Source: Pollutimonas sp. M17 (lineage in GTDB: Bacteria > Pseudomonadota > Gammaproteobacteria > Burkholderiales > Burkholderiaceae_B). Taken from it: DNA of 64,000 bases. The DNA lies in assembly GCF_025836975.1 (NCBI RefSeq), contig NZ_CP107548.1, positions 2,914,001 through 2,978,000 of the forward strand, read 5' to 3'. Below, piece by piece: positions 50,592 to 60,439 of this stretch. Under the pieces are notes generated by a model, which was not told the origin of the DNA, ran no database searches, and saw only the letters and a list, made by a program, of their open reading frames with translations. Position numbers and translations under genes: made by a program. The first letter of the stretch is position 1, and every line of letters starts with the position of its first letter.

Positions 50592-51440
50592 ATGTATACC
50601 CTGATTACCAGCATTGCGTGCAGCGTCGCCGTATCGGTGCTGCTGAAGATCGCCCGCCGCCGGAACCTGCAAATAGACCAGGCCATCGCGGTGAACTATG
50701 TGGTGGCCGCCAGCCTGTGCCTGCTCATATTGCGGCCGCAGCCCGCGGCGCTGCTCAATCCCAGCACGCCGTGGTGGGTGCTGATCGCGCTGGGCGCGCT
50801 GCTGCCCACCATCTTCCTGGCCATGGCGGGCGCCGTGCGCCATGCGGGCATCGTACTGAGCGACGCCGCCCAGAGGCTGTCCCTGTTCATCCCCTTGATC
50901 GCCGCCTTCATCCTCTTTGGCGAGGCCGCATCCGGCAGCAAGCTGGCCGGCATCATCGTGGCGTTGACCGCCCTGGGCTGCCTGCTGTTCCGGCCCAGGC
51001 CGCAGGAGGGATCCGGCGAAACCGGAAAGACCATCGCCCTGCTGCTGGCGGTGTGGGTGGGCTACGGCACGATAGACATTCTGTTCAAGCAGATGGCCAA
51101 GAGCGGCGCGGTGTTCTCCAGCAGCCTGTTCGCCGCCTTCACGCTGGCCGGCATCCTGATCTTCGTTTACTTGATCGCCAAGCGCAGCGTTTGGCAACGG
51201 CGCAACGTCGTGGCCGGCGTCGTCCTGGGCTTGCTGAACTTCGGCAATATCTATTTCTACATCCGCGCGCACCAGGTCTTTCCCGAGAACCCGACATTGG
51301 TCTTCTCGGCCATGAACATCGGGGTCATTTCGCTGGGCACCCTGGTCGGAGCGGGATTCTTCAAAGAGAAGCTACGCTGGGTCAACGTGCTTGGCATTGT
51401 TCTGGCCATCGCCGCCATCGTCATCCTGATTCCCCGCTGA
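50592..51440 (+). CDS. DMT (EamA-type) transporter
   Basis: The 282-residue product starts MYTLITSIACSVAVSVLLKI and has about ten membrane helices in two repeated halves (LIPLIAAFILFGEAASGSKL, then VLGLLNFGNIYFYIRAHQVF and LVGAGFFKEKLRWVNVLGIV). The substrate is unknown; the position after bioB might suggest biotin or a precursor, but this is speculative. Its last 69 bases overlap the 3' end of the convergent MFS gene. Confidence 0.82.
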   Translation: MYTLITSIACSVAVSVLLKIARRRNLQIDQAIAVNYVVAASLCLLILRPQPAALLNPSTPWWVLIALGALLPTIFLAMAGAVRHAGIVLSDAAQRLSLFIPLIAAFILFGEAASGSKLAGIIVALTALGCLLFRPRPQEGSGETGKTIALLLAVWVGYGTIDILFKQMAKSGAVFSSSLFAAFTLAGILIFVYLIAKRSVWQRRNVVAGVVLGLLNFGNIYFYIRAHQVFPENPTLVFSAMNIGVISLGTLVGAGFFKEKLRWVNVLGIVLAIAAIVILIPR

Positions 51441-52712
51441 CACCTCTTCTTCGACCGGCTCGAACGATACGTCGCTTTCCACATCGACCCGGGGATCCAG
51501 GGCCGCGACGACGTTCGAGCTTTGCAGGCTGTCGGACATGGGCACGAAGTGGGTGGGCGCGTCCTGGCTGAGGTTGGCCCCGGTGACGCGCTGAGGCCGT
51601 ATCACGGCGACCAGCACGGCCGCGCAGGCGGACACGAAGACAAAGTACATGCTGACCTCGAGCTCGCGCATCAGCAGGCCGGCCAGCAAAGGCCCCACAC
51701 AGGCGCCCAGGCCGTAAACCATGTACAGGATGGCGCTCAGGCCCACCCGACGCTCCTGATCGACGTTGTCGTTGGCAAAGGCGGCGCCCAGGGGGTACAG
51801 CGTGAACTGCAGCACCCCGAACGCGCAGGAAAACAGCAGCAGCGCCCAGAAGGGAAACACCCACCAGCCCCACAACGGCACGGCCAGCAGGAACAGGATG
51901 CACGCATTGACGCGTATCATGCCGACGCGGCTGATGCGGTCGGCCAGCCAGCCCAGCGGCCACTGCGCCAGCAGGCCGGTCGCCACGGAAGCGGCCAGGA
52001 AGACCGCCACCTGACTGTTGGACAGGCCCTGCTTCAGGGCATACACGGGCGCCAGGCCGTAGAAAGCGCCGGTCAGCGTACCGGCCACGAACAGGACGGT
52101 CAGCGACATGGGCACGCGCGCCACGTAATACTTGACCTGTATGGGGGCCGGCACTTGCAGCGCCGGGTGCAGGCGGCGCGTCAGGGCAACGGGCACCAGG
52201 CACAGCGCCGAACACATGGCGGCGAAAATAAGCGGTTCGTAGTTGAGCGTGGGGAACAGCGTCAGGGACAACTGGCCCAGCACAGTGCCCGTGCTGGAAA
52301 ACACCATGTAGAAGGCAAAGACGCGGCCGCGCTGATGGTTTTCGGTCTGTTCGTTCAGCCAGCTTTCGATCACCATGAATTGGGTGACCATGGCGATGCC
52401 GGCAATGAAGCGGAACCCCAGCCATATCCACAGATTGTCCAGCAGCGCCAGGACCAGGACGGTGATCGTGACGATGGCGGCGGTGGCCGCATAGGCGCGT
52501 ATGTGGCCCACCTGTATGATGATCTTGTGGCCGATGCGCGCGCCGAACACCAGGCCCAGGTAATACACGGCGATCAGGCCGCCGACCCAGAGTTCGGATA
52601 CGGACTGCGCCGTCAGGCGCAAGCCCATATAGGTATTGAAAAGCCCGGAACCGACCAGCAACAGCAGGGTGGCAAGATAAAGCGAAGAAAACGCCGCCAG
52701 CATTTGTATCAT
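51372..52712 (-). CDS. MFS transporter (YcaD-like), 3' end antisense to the DMT gene
   Basis: The 446-residue product has twelve membrane helices and MFS motifs (GLVFGARIGHKIIIQVGHIR in the loop 2-3 region; LGWLADRISRVGMIRVNACI; MVIESWLNEQTENHQRGRVF). The last 23 residues (VDPA end, acidic GNQDDDGGDGQNNAKHV) are antisense to the DMT transporter's C-terminal membrane helix, so the tail was probably gained by loss of an earlier stop. The rest is an ordinary drug/sugar-efflux type MFS. Confidence 0.88.
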   Translation of the reverse strand: MIQMLAAFSSLYLATLLLLVGSGLFNTYMGLRLTAQSVSELWVGGLIAVYYLGLVFGARIGHKIIIQVGHIRAYAATAAIVTITVLVLALLDNLWIWLGFRFIAGIAMVTQFMVIESWLNEQTENHQRGRVFAFYMVFSSTGTVLGQLSLTLFPTLNYEPLIFAAMCSALCLVPVALTRRLHPALQVPAPIQVKYYVARVPMSLTVLFVAGTLTGAFYGLAPVYALKQGLSNSQVAVFLAASVATGLLAQWPLGWLADRISRVGMIRVNACILFLLAVPLWGWWVFPFWALLLFSCAFGVLQFTLYPLGAAFANDNVDQERRVGLSAILYMVYGLGACVGPLLAGLLMRELEVSMYFVFVSACAAVLVAVIRPQRVTGANLSQDAPTHFVPMSDSLQSSNVVAALDPRVDVESDVSFEPVEEEVSAGNQDDDGGDGQNNAKHVDPA

Positions 52713-52739
52713 GGGTGATTCCGAACTTTGCAGCCAGGC

Positions 52740-53246
52740 TTAGCCCAGTTGTTCCAGCAGGGTCTTCGCGTCGCTGACCTCGTACTGGCCGGCCTTCTCG
52801 ATGTTCAGCTTCTTGACCACGCCGTCTTCCAGGAGAGCGGAATAGCGCTGCGAACGCACGCCCATACCTCTGGCCGTCAAGTCCAGTTCCAGGCCCATCG
52901 CCCGCGTCCAGTCCGCGCTGCCGTCGGCCATCATGCGAACGCGGCCGTTCACGCCCTGGTCGCGTCCCCAGGCGCCCATGACGAAGGGGTCGTTGACCGC
53001 CACGCACCAGATCTCGTCCACGCCCTTGGCCTTCAGTTGATCGTGCAGCTCGACATAGCCGGGCAGATGCTTGGCGGAGCAGGTCGGCGTGAATGCGCCG
53101 GGCAGGGCAAACACGGCAATCGTCTTGCCCTTGACCAGATCGGCCACCTGGAAATTATTGGGTCCGATGGCGCAGGATTCGGTGGCCGTTTCAATGAATT
53201 CGCCCAGTGTGCCGTCGGGCACCTTATCGCCAACCTTGATAGACAT
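52740..53246 (-). CDS. Peroxiredoxin (Prx5-type, AhpC/TSA superfamily)
   Basis: The 168-residue product has the peroxidatic site FALPGAFTPTCSAKHLPG (Cys) and FVMGAWGRDQGV, as in Prx5/Ahp1. It reduces peroxides using glutathione/glutaredoxin or thioredoxin. It lies 27 bp upstream of the MFS gene on the same strand. Confidence 0.93.
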   Translation of the reverse strand: MSIKVGDKVPDGTLGEFIETATESCAIGPNNFQVADLVKGKTIAVFALPGAFTPTCSAKHLPGYVELHDQLKAKGVDEIWCVAVNDPFVMGAWGRDQGVNGRVRMMADGSADWTRAMGLELDLTARGMGVRSQRYSALLEDGVVKKLNIEKAGQYEVSDAKTLLEQLG

Positions 53247-53415
53247 GGTGTTCTCCGTTTTTATTGAAGGGATGCAGAAGCCTCAATCATACGATGCCCG
53301 GGCTTCCCATGTTGCCGGGCTGCACAGCCTGAAACAACTGCATACTTTTCCTTCATGCTGCCGCAATGATTCTGCCCCACAATGCATCATCGACACGCCA
53401 CCAAGGGGAGCCGAT

Positions 53416-53811
53416 TTGATACTGCCTAAATTATCCGCCGCCATACTGGCGATGGGCATGCTGGGAAGCGCCTACGCCGCCTCCAGCCTGGAACGCGATA
53501 TTTCCCTGGACCAGTGGGTCATGATGTGCGGCGCCGCCAACGGAGCGGCCGACGCCGCCGGGGCCAATCCGCTGGAGCGGCAGGCCCATAGGCTGAACGT
53601 CCGGGAACACCTCATGCGCTATGCCCTGGAACAGGGGCTGACCCTGCATGAGTTCGACGCCTTGTTCGACCAGGGTGTCATCGAGGGCAAGCGGCTGCTG
53701 GCCGGAGGACGCAGCATCGATCCCGGCAAGCTGCAATCGCTGATGCAAGGCTTCCTGCGCGATACGAACATCCCCTACCAGGACGTCAGGAATGCGCTAA
53801 GCGCCGTTTGA
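53416..53811 (+). CDS. Small secreted hypothetical protein (TTG start)
   Basis: The 131-residue product starts at TTG 53416, chosen because AAGGGGAG (53403-53410) is an ideal ribosome site and the signal peptide begins there (ILPKLSAAILAMGMLGSAYAA, cleavage near residue 22). The mature part is predicted helical with one cysteine (WVMMCGAANG). I do not recognise the family. Divergent from the peroxiredoxin, upstream of moaC. Confidence 0.65.
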   Translation: MILPKLSAAILAMGMLGSAYAASSLERDISLDQWVMMCGAANGAADAAGANPLERQAHRLNVREHLMRYALEQGLTLHEFDALFDQGVIEGKRLLAGGRSIDPGKLQSLMQGFLRDTNIPYQDVRNALSAV

Positions 53812-53905
53812 CGAGGCCTTCCGGCCCTGGCTGCCGCCGGGCATCTGCCGGAGTGCAATTGCGTATATCATAAGACCATCGCCAAGCCAGCAGGTCCATG
53901 ACGCA

Positions 53906-54403
53906 ATGAGCAATTCCTTTTCCGACACACCCGCACTCAGCCACCTGGACGAAACCGGGCGGGCGCGCATGGTCGACGTCGGCGGCAAGGCCTCCACCTT
54001 GCGCACGGCCGTGGCCGAAGGCATAGTACGCATGAGCCCGGCGGCCTACCGCCTTCTGTCCGCCCGGGAAAACGCCAAAGGCGAAGTCCTGAACACCGCC
54101 AGAGTGGCCGGCATACTGGCCGCCAAGCGCTGCGCCGAGCTCATCCCCCTGTGCCACAGCCTGCCGCTCAACTTCGCCGGCATCGAATTCCAGCACGATG
54201 ATGCCTCGTACAGCATTACCGTCAAGGCAACGTGCAGCACCGACTACAAGACCGGCGTCGAGATGGAGGCCATGACGGCATGCAGCGTCGCGGCGCTGAC
54301 CATCTACGACATGTGCAAGGCGGCCGACAAAGGCATCGTTCTGGAAAGCATACGGCTGCGCTCTAAATCCGGAGGAAAAAGTGGCGAATGGCACAACGAT
54401 TAA
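53906..54403 (+). CDS. moaC: Cyclic pyranopterin monophosphate synthase MoaC
   Basis: The 165-residue product has MVDVGGKASTLRTAVAEG, ILAAKRCAELIPLCHSLPL and the catalytic GVEMEAMTACSVAALTIYDM. With MoaA it makes cyclic pyranopterin phosphate from GTP, the first step of molybdenum cofactor synthesis. First gene of moaC-moaD-moaE-moaB-moeA; overlaps moaD by 23 bp. Confidence 0.96.
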   Translation: MSNSFSDTPALSHLDETGRARMVDVGGKASTLRTAVAEGIVRMSPAAYRLLSARENAKGEVLNTARVAGILAAKRCAELIPLCHSLPLNFAGIEFQHDDASYSITVKATCSTDYKTGVEMEAMTACSVAALTIYDMCKAADKGIVLESIRLRSKSGGKSGEWHND

Positions 54404-54635
54404 CGTCCTGTATTTTGCGCAGGTCGCCGAGTTGACCCGGGTGCGGCAAGAGAGCTGGCCGCTGCCCGCCCCCATCCGCGGCTCCGCCTGGCTTTCGGAA
54501 CTGCAGGCGCGCTATCCGCAGCTGGCGCCCGCGACACGGCTGAAGCTGGCCGTCAACCAGTACCACGTCACGCACGACTGCCTCATACAGCCGGGCGACG
54601 AGCTGGCCGTCTTCGAGCCCGTTACCGGAGGCTAG
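54381..54635 (+). CDS. moaD: Molybdopterin synthase small subunit MoaD
   Basis: The 84-residue product (GTG start at 54381, GGAGG upstream) is ubiquitin-like with the essential C-terminal Gly-Gly (FEPVTGG) that carries the thiocarboxylate sulfur. Partner of MoaE. The 23-bp overlap with moaC indicates coupling. Confidence 0.95.
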   Translation: MANGTTINVLYFAQVAELTRVRQESWPLPAPIRGSAWLSELQARYPQLAPATRLKLAVNQYHVTHDCLIQPGDELAVFEPVTGG

Positions 54636-54638
54636 ATC

Positions 54639-55142
54639 GTGAGCGTTGAAACCCGGGCCGCACAGGGCCAAGGCAGGGTCCTCGTGCAAGAGGCGGACTT
54701 CGACGCGGGCGCGCTGCTGGGCGAACTGCGCGAGCGCGTGGCCGGCAAGGCCGGCGCCATCGTCAGCTTTACCGGCTATGTTCGCGACTATGCCGACAGC
54801 GCCCCCACGCAGTCCCTGTATCTGGAGCACTACCCAGGCATGTGCGAGCGCGAGATCGAAGCGCTGTGCGCAGGCGCGCAGGCGCGCTGGAATGTCCAGG
54901 ACTGCCTGGTGGTCCACCGTGTGGGCGAATTGCGCAACAGCGACCAGATCGTCTTTGTCGCCGCCGCCAGCGCCCACCGCGGCGACGCTTTCAGGGCCTG
55001 CGAATACATCATCGACGCCTTGAAGACGCGCGCCCCATTCTGGAAACGCGAAACACTCGCCAACGGCGAGCGTTTCTGGGTGCAGCAAAAAGACGCCGAC
55101 GCCGCCAAAACCGCGCAATGGGACAACCCCACCGAAACCTGA
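54639..55142 (+). CDS. moaE: Molybdopterin synthase catalytic subunit MoaE
   Basis: The 167-residue product (GTG start at 54639) has IVSFTGYVRDYADSAP, LYLEHYPGMCEREIEAL, VVHRVGEL, HRGDAFRACEYIIDALKTRA and PFWKRE, diagnostic of MoaE. It inserts two sulfurs from MoaD thiocarboxylate into cPMP to make molybdopterin. Confidence 0.96.
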   Translation: MSVETRAAQGQGRVLVQEADFDAGALLGELRERVAGKAGAIVSFTGYVRDYADSAPTQSLYLEHYPGMCEREIEALCAGAQARWNVQDCLVVHRVGELRNSDQIVFVAAASAHRGDAFRACEYIIDALKTRAPFWKRETLANGERFWVQQKDADAAKTAQWDNPTET

Positions 55143-55149
55143 GACCCCT

Positions 55150-55668
55150 ATGAGCAAAGCCGACACGAAGAAGCCGCCCGTTTCATTGAACTGCGCCGTC
55201 CTGACCATTTCCGATACGCGCGACGCCGACAGCGACACCTCCGGCGATTATCTGTCGGAAAGCCTGCTGGCTGCCGGCCACCGCTGCGCCAAGCGCGCCA
55301 TCACCCCCGGAAACCTGTACCAGATACGCAGAATCATCAGCGAATGGATCGCCGACGACGCCATACAGATCATCCTGACCAACGGCGGCACGGGCTTTTC
55401 GCACAACAAGTCCACGGCTGCCGCCATCACACCCTTGCTGGACCAGGTCATTTCCGGCTTCGGCGAGCTGTTCAGGCATTTGTCCTATCTGGAAATCGGC
55501 AGTTCCACCTTGCAGTCCGACGCCTTCGCGGGTGCTGCGAACAATACCCTGGTATTTTGCATGCCCGGCTCCACCGGCGCCTGCAAGACGGCCTGGGAAG
55601 GCATCATCAAAGAGCAACTGGACAGCACGCACCGTCCTTGCAATTTCGGCACCCACTACCATGCTTGA
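55150..55668 (+). CDS. moaB: Molybdenum cofactor biosynthesis protein B
   Basis: The 172-residue product has CAVLTISDTRDADSDTSGDY, ILTNGGTGFSHNKSTA and FCMPGSTGACKTAWEGIIKE, the MoaB/MogA MPT-binding fold; the GGTG loop adenylates molybdopterin. It lies 7 bp after moaE and its stop overlaps moeA by 8 bp. Confidence 0.94.
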   Translation: MSKADTKKPPVSLNCAVLTISDTRDADSDTSGDYLSESLLAAGHRCAKRAITPGNLYQIRRIISEWIADDAIQIILTNGGTGFSHNKSTAAAITPLLDQVISGFGELFRHLSYLEIGSSTLQSDAFAGAANNTLVFCMPGSTGACKTAWEGIIKEQLDSTHRPCNFGTHYHA

Positions 55669-56866
55669 TTTCGATTCGGCGCAGACGCGCCTGTCCACGG
55701 CGGGCAAGCCGCCCGCCATCACCGAAGTCTGCCCTTTGCACCAGGCCGCGGGCCGTGTATTGGCGCAAACACTGTTTGCCACGCTGGATCTGCCGCCCGC
55801 CGACAACAGCGCGATGGACGGCTACGCCATACGCCATGCCGACTACGCGCCCGGCAGGCCGCTGCCGGTGCAGCAGCGCTGCTATGCCGGCGAACGGCCC
55901 GAAGCGCTCGAGCCCGGCCATGCGATACGCCTGTTCACCGGCAGCCTTGTGCCCGCGGGCGCCGACACCATCGTCATGCAGGAAGACGGCGTTGAAAACG
56001 ACGACAGGTTTGAAATAAGCAGGCCCCCCGTCCTTGGCGCCCATGTCCGGCTCCAGGGCGAGGACGTGCGCGAAGGCGATCAGCTGCTGGCCAAAGGCAC
56101 GCGCCTGGGCGCGGCCGAGATCGCCCTGCTGGCTTCTCAAGGCTATGCCCAGCTTACCGTTTACGCGCCCCTGAGAGTCGGCATACTGACGACCGGCGAC
56201 GAACTGGTCAGCCCAGGCCAGCCGCGCGCCGACGAGCACATCTACAACTCCAACGGCCCCATGCTGGCCGCCCTGGTCGAACAGATGGGCGCCAGCGTGG
56301 CGCACGTACTGCATGCGCGCGATACGCGGGAATCCTTGCAGGAGGCCTTTGCCATCCTGCTGCGCGACTGCGACCTGGTCCTGACCGTGGGGGGCGTCTC
56401 GGTGGGGGAAAAGGACCTGGTCAAGCCGACCATAGAGCAGTTGGGCGGCGTCCTTGACCTGTGGCGCGTCTGCATGAAGCCCGGCAAGCCGGTCGCCCTG
56501 GCGCACATCGACGGCAAGCCCGTCGTTTGCCTGCCGGGCAATCCCGTTTCAGCCTATGCCGTGTTCGCCCTGCTGGTCACGCCCCTGCTGCGCAGCATGC
56601 AAGGCCGCACGCAGGTCATGCCCGCCGTCCAGTACGGCATCCTGGCTTCCGACCGCGTATTCAATGAAAAACGCGACGACTTCCTGCGCGTCCAGGCTTC
56701 TTTCGAGCCGCAGGGCCAAACCACGCTGACACCGTATGGCCAACAGGGTTCGGGCATCATCAGTTCCCTGCCCTGGGCCAGCGGCCTGGCCAGGATTCCG
56801 GCCAATACCGCCATGCGCAACGGCGATACGGTCGCCTACTACGACCTGGCCCGTTGGCTGGCCTGA
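55661..56866 (+). CDS. moeA: Molybdopterin molybdenumtransferase MoeA
   Basis: The 401-residue product starts MLDFDSAQTRLSTAGKPP (ATG at 55661, inside the moaB end) and has DNSAMDGYAIRHADYAPG, IRLFTGSLVPAGADTIVMQE, LTTGDELVSPGQPR and VGGVSVGEKDLVKPT, typical of MoeA. It inserts molybdate into adenylated molybdopterin. Its 3' end overlaps the convergent mobA by 28 bp. Confidence 0.95.
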   Translation: MLDFDSAQTRLSTAGKPPAITEVCPLHQAAGRVLAQTLFATLDLPPADNSAMDGYAIRHADYAPGRPLPVQQRCYAGERPEALEPGHAIRLFTGSLVPAGADTIVMQEDGVENDDRFEISRPPVLGAHVRLQGEDVREGDQLLAKGTRLGAAEIALLASQGYAQLTVYAPLRVGILTTGDELVSPGQPRADEHIYNSNGPMLAALVEQMGASVAHVLHARDTRESLQEAFAILLRDCDLVLTVGGVSVGEKDLVKPTIEQLGGVLDLWRVCMKPGKPVALAHIDGKPVVCLPGNPVSAYAVFALLVTPLLRSMQGRTQVMPAVQYGILASDRVFNEKRDDFLRVQASFEPQGQTTLTPYGQQGSGIISSLPWASGLARIPANTAMRNGDTVAYYDLARWLA

Positions 56867-57516
56867 GCGGCCCGCCGCAGGTCTTCGGGCGTATTGATGT
56901 TGAAGAAGGCGTCCGGGCCGGGATCGAAGAATACCGGCACCGCCGCGTGCCGCTTCTGCCATAGCTGAACCTTGCGGTCGCCCGCTTCCAGATAATCCCG
57001 CAAGCTGCGCGCCAGGCTGGCATGCACCACCATGCACAAGGGATGGGCACGCCCGCCGCCCTCGGCGCTGCCCGGCCTGTCGGGCGAGCTGGCCACTTCC
57101 CACGCCGGATCGGCCGTGCTGGCATAGGCGATCAATGCGCCCGCCTCGTCGGCGGCACGCGCCAATCGCGCCACCATGTCGGCGGGCAGATTCAGGACGT
57201 CGACGGGCATGACCGCCAGCCAGGGCGAGGATGAAGCGGCCAGGGCGCTTGCCACCCCCGACAGCGGCCCCAGGTCGCTGCCCAGCGCAGGATCGTCGGC
57301 CAGGACGCGGCCGTAATCCGCATAGTCTTCCAGATGGCGGTTGGCGCTGACCAGCAGGGCCCCCACCTGCGGCGCCAGGTAGCGCTGCGCATGTGCAACC
57401 AGCGGAGCGCCGTCCAGGCCGAGCAGGCCCTTGTCGATGTCGAGTCCGCCGCCCTGCATGCGCCGGGCCCGGCCGCCGGCCAGTATCAATCCGGTAATGT
57501 GCGCCCGCGCGATCAT
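56839..57516 (-). CDS. mobA: Molybdenum cofactor guanylyltransferase MobA
   Basis: The 225-residue product has [23 protein letters not shown] in the nucleotide-binding loop and [12 protein letters not shown] (NTP-transferase Asp). It attaches GMP to make the bis-MGD cofactor needed by FdsA. Overlaps moaA by 4 bp (ATGA) and moeA by 28 bp convergently. Confidence 0.92.
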   Translation of the reverse strand: MIARAHITGLILAGGRARRMQGGGLDIDKGLLGLDGAPLVAHAQRYLAPQVGALLVSANRHLEDYADYGRVLADDPALGSDLGPLSGVASALAASSSPWLAVMPVDVLNLPADMVARLARAADEAGALIAYASTADPAWEVASSPDRPGSAEGGGRAHPLCMVVHASLARSLRDYLEAGDRKVQLWQKRHAAVPVFFDPGPDAFFNINTPEDLRRAAQASQRARS

Positions 57517-58613
57517 CCGCCGATGTAGCTCATTTCGATTTTCTTGCTGTGCATCGTTTCGCGTCCACGCAATTCGGAATAATGGTCGCCGCGGCCTTCC
57601 CAGATCGCGGCGATGCGCGCGGCGATGTCATCGTCGCCGGCGCCGCCGCGCAACAGGGAACGCACATCGTAGCCCTGGCTGGCGAAGAGACAGAGAAACA
57701 GTTTGCCTTCGGGCGAAAGGCGCGCGCGCGTGCAGTCTCCGCAAAAAGGCTGGGACACGCTGGTGATGAGGCCGATCTCGCCGGCCCCGTCGGCATAGCG
57801 CCAGCGCGCTGCCACCTCGCCACGGTAGGCCGGCTCGGCGGATTCCAGGGGAAACTCGGCCGCGATGCGCTGCAGGATCTCGGCGCCCGTCAATACCTCG
57901 GACAGGTTCCAGCCGTTGGTGGCGCCGACATCCATGAACTCGATGAAGCGCAAAATGTGGCCGGTTCCGCGAAAATACCGCGCCATGGGAAGTATCTGGT
58001 CATCGTTCAAGCCTTTGCGCACGACCATATTGACCTTGACGGGCGCCAGGCCAACGCGCGCCGCTTCGGCTATGCCGCGCAGCACGGTCCGCACGCCGAC
58101 CCGGCTGTCGCTCATGCGCTCGAACTGGCGTTCGTCCAGGGCATCCAGACTGACCGTGACGCGCGACAGCCCGGCCTGCTTGAGCGCCGCGGCTTTCTTT
58201 GCCAGCAGGGTGCCGTTGGTCGTCAGGGTGACGTCCACCGGCTCGCCTTCCGGCGTGCGCAAGCCCGACAGCATGCCGACCAAGACTTCGATGTCTTTGC
58301 GCAGCAGCGGCTCGCCCCCGGTCAGGCGCAGCTTGCGCACGCCCTGCTGCACAGCCACGTGCGCAATGCGCACGATCTCCTCGAAGCTGAGCAATGCCGA
58401 ATGGGGCATGAAGGCGTAATTGCCGTCGAACACTTCGCGCGGCATGCAATAGGTGCAGCGAAAGTTGCATCGGTCGGTGACCGAAATGCGCAGGTCCCGC
58501 AGGGGCCGGCGGCGCGCATCCAGCAAGGGTTCGCCCGGCTTGCGAAGAGCGCTCGGGCCGCCAGGGGGAACCGCAAGGCGACGATCGTCCGCCAGAAATA
58601 TCACTTTGCTCAT
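57513..58613 (-). CDS. moaA: GTP 3',8-cyclase MoaA
   Basis: The 366-residue product has the radical SAM site [28 protein letters not shown], and the C-terminal cluster [20 protein letters not shown], ending in the conserved SYIGG double glycine. It converts GTP to 3',8-cyclo-GTP for cPMP with MoaC. Coupled to mobA downstream. Confidence 0.96.
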   Translation of the reverse strand: MSKVIFLADDRRLAVPPGGPSALRKPGEPLLDARRRPLRDLRISVTDRCNFRCTYCMPREVFDGNYAFMPHSALLSFEEIVRIAHVAVQQGVRKLRLTGGEPLLRKDIEVLVGMLSGLRTPEGEPVDVTLTTNGTLLAKKAAALKQAGLSRVTVSLDALDERQFERMSDSRVGVRTVLRGIAEAARVGLAPVKVNMVVRKGLNDDQILPMARYFRGTGHILRFIEFMDVGATNGWNLSEVLTGAEILQRIAAEFPLESAEPAYRGEVAARWRYADGAGEIGLITSVSQPFCGDCTRARLSPEGKLFLCLFASQGYDVRSLLRGGAGDDDIAARIAAIWEGRGDHYSELRGRETMHSKKIEMSYIGG

Positions 58614-58633
58614 GAACTTATCATACCCCCGCC

Positions 58634-59740
58634 TCAGGTCTTGATGGCGGCCATGATGGCCGGACCGAATGCTTCTTCCAGCGTCTGCACCTGGCCCATG
58701 TGGGTGGCATCGTAGCCCACCAGCTGCGACACATAGGCCTGATACTGCTCGCCGCTCATCAGGTCGAACAGGCGCTGCATTTGCGGGGTTTCCAGCGTAT
58801 CGCGATGGACGGCGAAAAAGTAGCGCTCCTTGACCAGCGGTATGAAGGCCAGACCGCAGCGCCAGGCGGCCGTTTCCACGCCGATGCCCACATCGGCCAT
58901 GCCGCTGGCAATATGCGCGGCAATGGCCATGTGGGTGAATTCGCTGCTGTCGAAGCCCTGGACTTTCGTGGTGTCGATATCAAGCTGAGCCAGCATCAGG
59001 CCGACCAGGAAACGCGTGCTGGACCCGATCTGCCGGTTGACGAAACGCACGTCCGGATTGATGAGGTCGGCCACCGACTTGATGCCCTTGGGGTTCTCCG
59101 GCTTGACGAACAGGCCGGTGTTGCGCACCGCCAGGTGGATGAGGCGATGCTTGTCGGGGTTCAGCCAGGCGCTGTAGCGCTTGATGATGGGCAGTTCGTA
59201 TTCACCTTCGGACACCTGGAAGCCGGCCAGATCGCATTCGGCGCGATCCAGCGAAGCCAGCGCCTCGATGGCGGTGCGATAGCGCAATTCCAGCGGCGAC
59301 ATGTCCATGCCGTTGGCCAGCTGCATCAGGCCTTCCACCGCAAAACCGTGGCTGGCATGCAGGCGCAGGCGCTGCTGGCTTTCCGGGTACAGCCGTTCGA
59401 GCTCTTCCTGCAGCTCGGACGCCATGCTTTCCAGCGTGGGCATCAGGCGCGCGTCCACGCGCCGATTCGCCCAGATGAGATGCTGGCCGAAGTTCGTCAG
59501 CTTGGTGCCCTGCCGCCGCGACGTTTCGATGAGCGGCGCTTCGAATTCCTTTTCGGCGTTGCGCAAAATGCCCCAGGCATGGCGGTAGGAAAGCCCACAG
59601 GCCCTACAGGCTCCGGCAATGTGCCCGGTGGCGTCGATGGCCGCCAGCAATCGCAAGACCTCGCTTAGCGCAAGCACCGTGCCGCTGGGTTTTTCGAGCA
59701 CCCATTCGGAGCTCAACCGCGCCTTGAATTTGTACGTCAT
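58634..59740 (-). CDS. ModE-like HTH regulator with periplasmic-binding-protein-like domain (FdsR-like)
   Basis: The 368-residue product has an N-terminal winged helix ([36 protein letters not shown]) and a substrate-binding-protein-like C-terminal domain ([55 protein letters not shown]). Proteins of this layout lie upstream of fds formate dehydrogenase genes. Divergent from fdsG, so it likely controls the fds operon in response to formate, molybdate or a related signal; which ligand is not visible. Confidence 0.85.
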   Translation of the reverse strand: MTYKFKARLSSEWVLEKPSGTVLALSEVLRLLAAIDATGHIAGACRACGLSYRHAWGILRNAEKEFEAPLIETSRRQGTKLTNFGQHLIWANRRVDARLMPTLESMASELQEELERLYPESQQRLRLHASHGFAVEGLMQLANGMDMSPLELRYRTAIEALASLDRAECDLAGFQVSEGEYELPIIKRYSAWLNPDKHRLIHLAVRNTGLFVKPENPKGIKSVADLINPDVRFVNRQIGSSTRFLVGLMLAQLDIDTTKVQGFDSSEFTHMAIAAHIASGMADVGIGVETAAWRCGLAFIPLVKERYFFAVHRDTLETPQMQRLFDLMSGEQYQAYVSQLVGYDATHMGQVQTLEEAFGPAIMAAIKT

Positions 59741-59772
59741 TTGTCGCCCGCCACTGTTCTAATATGTTTTCG

Positions 59773-59789
59773 ATTTCCTATTTGGAAAT
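59773..59789. promoter_or_regulatory. Inverted repeat between the ModE-like regulator and fdsG, candidate operator
   Basis: ATTTCC (59773-59778) and GGAAAT (59784-59789) are inverted around TATTT. It lies 33-49 bp upstream of the regulator start (minus strand) and about 150 bp upstream of fdsG, in the AT-rich divergent region. Confidence 0.4.
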
Positions 59790-59935
59790 TCTTTATATGT
59801 CTATTTTTTCCTATTGATTGATCGGCTTATCGCGAGTAGATTACCTCAAATACAGAATAAATATATATGCAAAATTAAACATATAAGAGACAAATATCAA
59901 TAGAGCTCGCGCTCGCCATCATCGAGGGAAAGCGT

Positions 59936-60436
59936 ATGCATACGCCGCAAGACAGCAGTGAATTCAACCCGTCCGACGAGACCGTGCAGCAGGCGGTCAG
60001 GCAGTCGCTGCAACGCTACGAAGGGCAGAAAGGCAATCTCCTGCCGGTGCTGCATGCCGTCCAGCACGAATTGGGCTATATACCGCCCAGCGCCGTTCCG
60101 CTGCTGGCGCAGGCCCTGCAGCTCTCGCGCGCCGAAATACACGGGGTCATCAGCTTCTATGCCCATTTTCGCGACCAGCCGGCGGGCGCTGTCGTCCTGG
60201 AGGTCTGTAGGGCCGAATCCTGTCAGGCCATGGGCTCCGACGCCCTGGCCCAGCATGCCAGCCAGCGCCTGGGCTGTGAATTCCACGCCACGACGCCCAA
60301 TGGCGCCGCCACGCTGGAACCGGTCTACTGCCTGGGCCTGTGCGCCCAGTCGCCCGCGGTCATGATCAACGGCCGGCCGCATGCGCGCATGACCCCCGAA
60401 AAACTGGATCGCTTGCTTCAGGCCGAGGGGGTATAA
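59936..60436 (+). CDS. fdsG: NAD-dependent formate dehydrogenase gamma subunit FdsG
   Basis: The 166-residue product is NuoE-like, with GVISFYAHF and the [2Fe-2S] ligands CRAESCQAMG and YCLGLCAQSPAVMING. FdsG passes electrons between FdsA and FdsB in the cytoplasmic NAD-dependent formate dehydrogenase. First gene of fdsG-fdsB-fdsA. Confidence 0.93.
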   Translation: MHTPQDSSEFNPSDETVQQAVRQSLQRYEGQKGNLLPVLHAVQHELGYIPPSAVPLLAQALQLSRAEIHGVISFYAHFRDQPAGAVVLEVCRAESCQAMGSDALAQHASQRLGCEFHATTPNGAATLEPVYCLGLCAQSPAVMINGRPHARMTPEKLDRLLQAEGV

Positions 60437-60439
60437 GAC

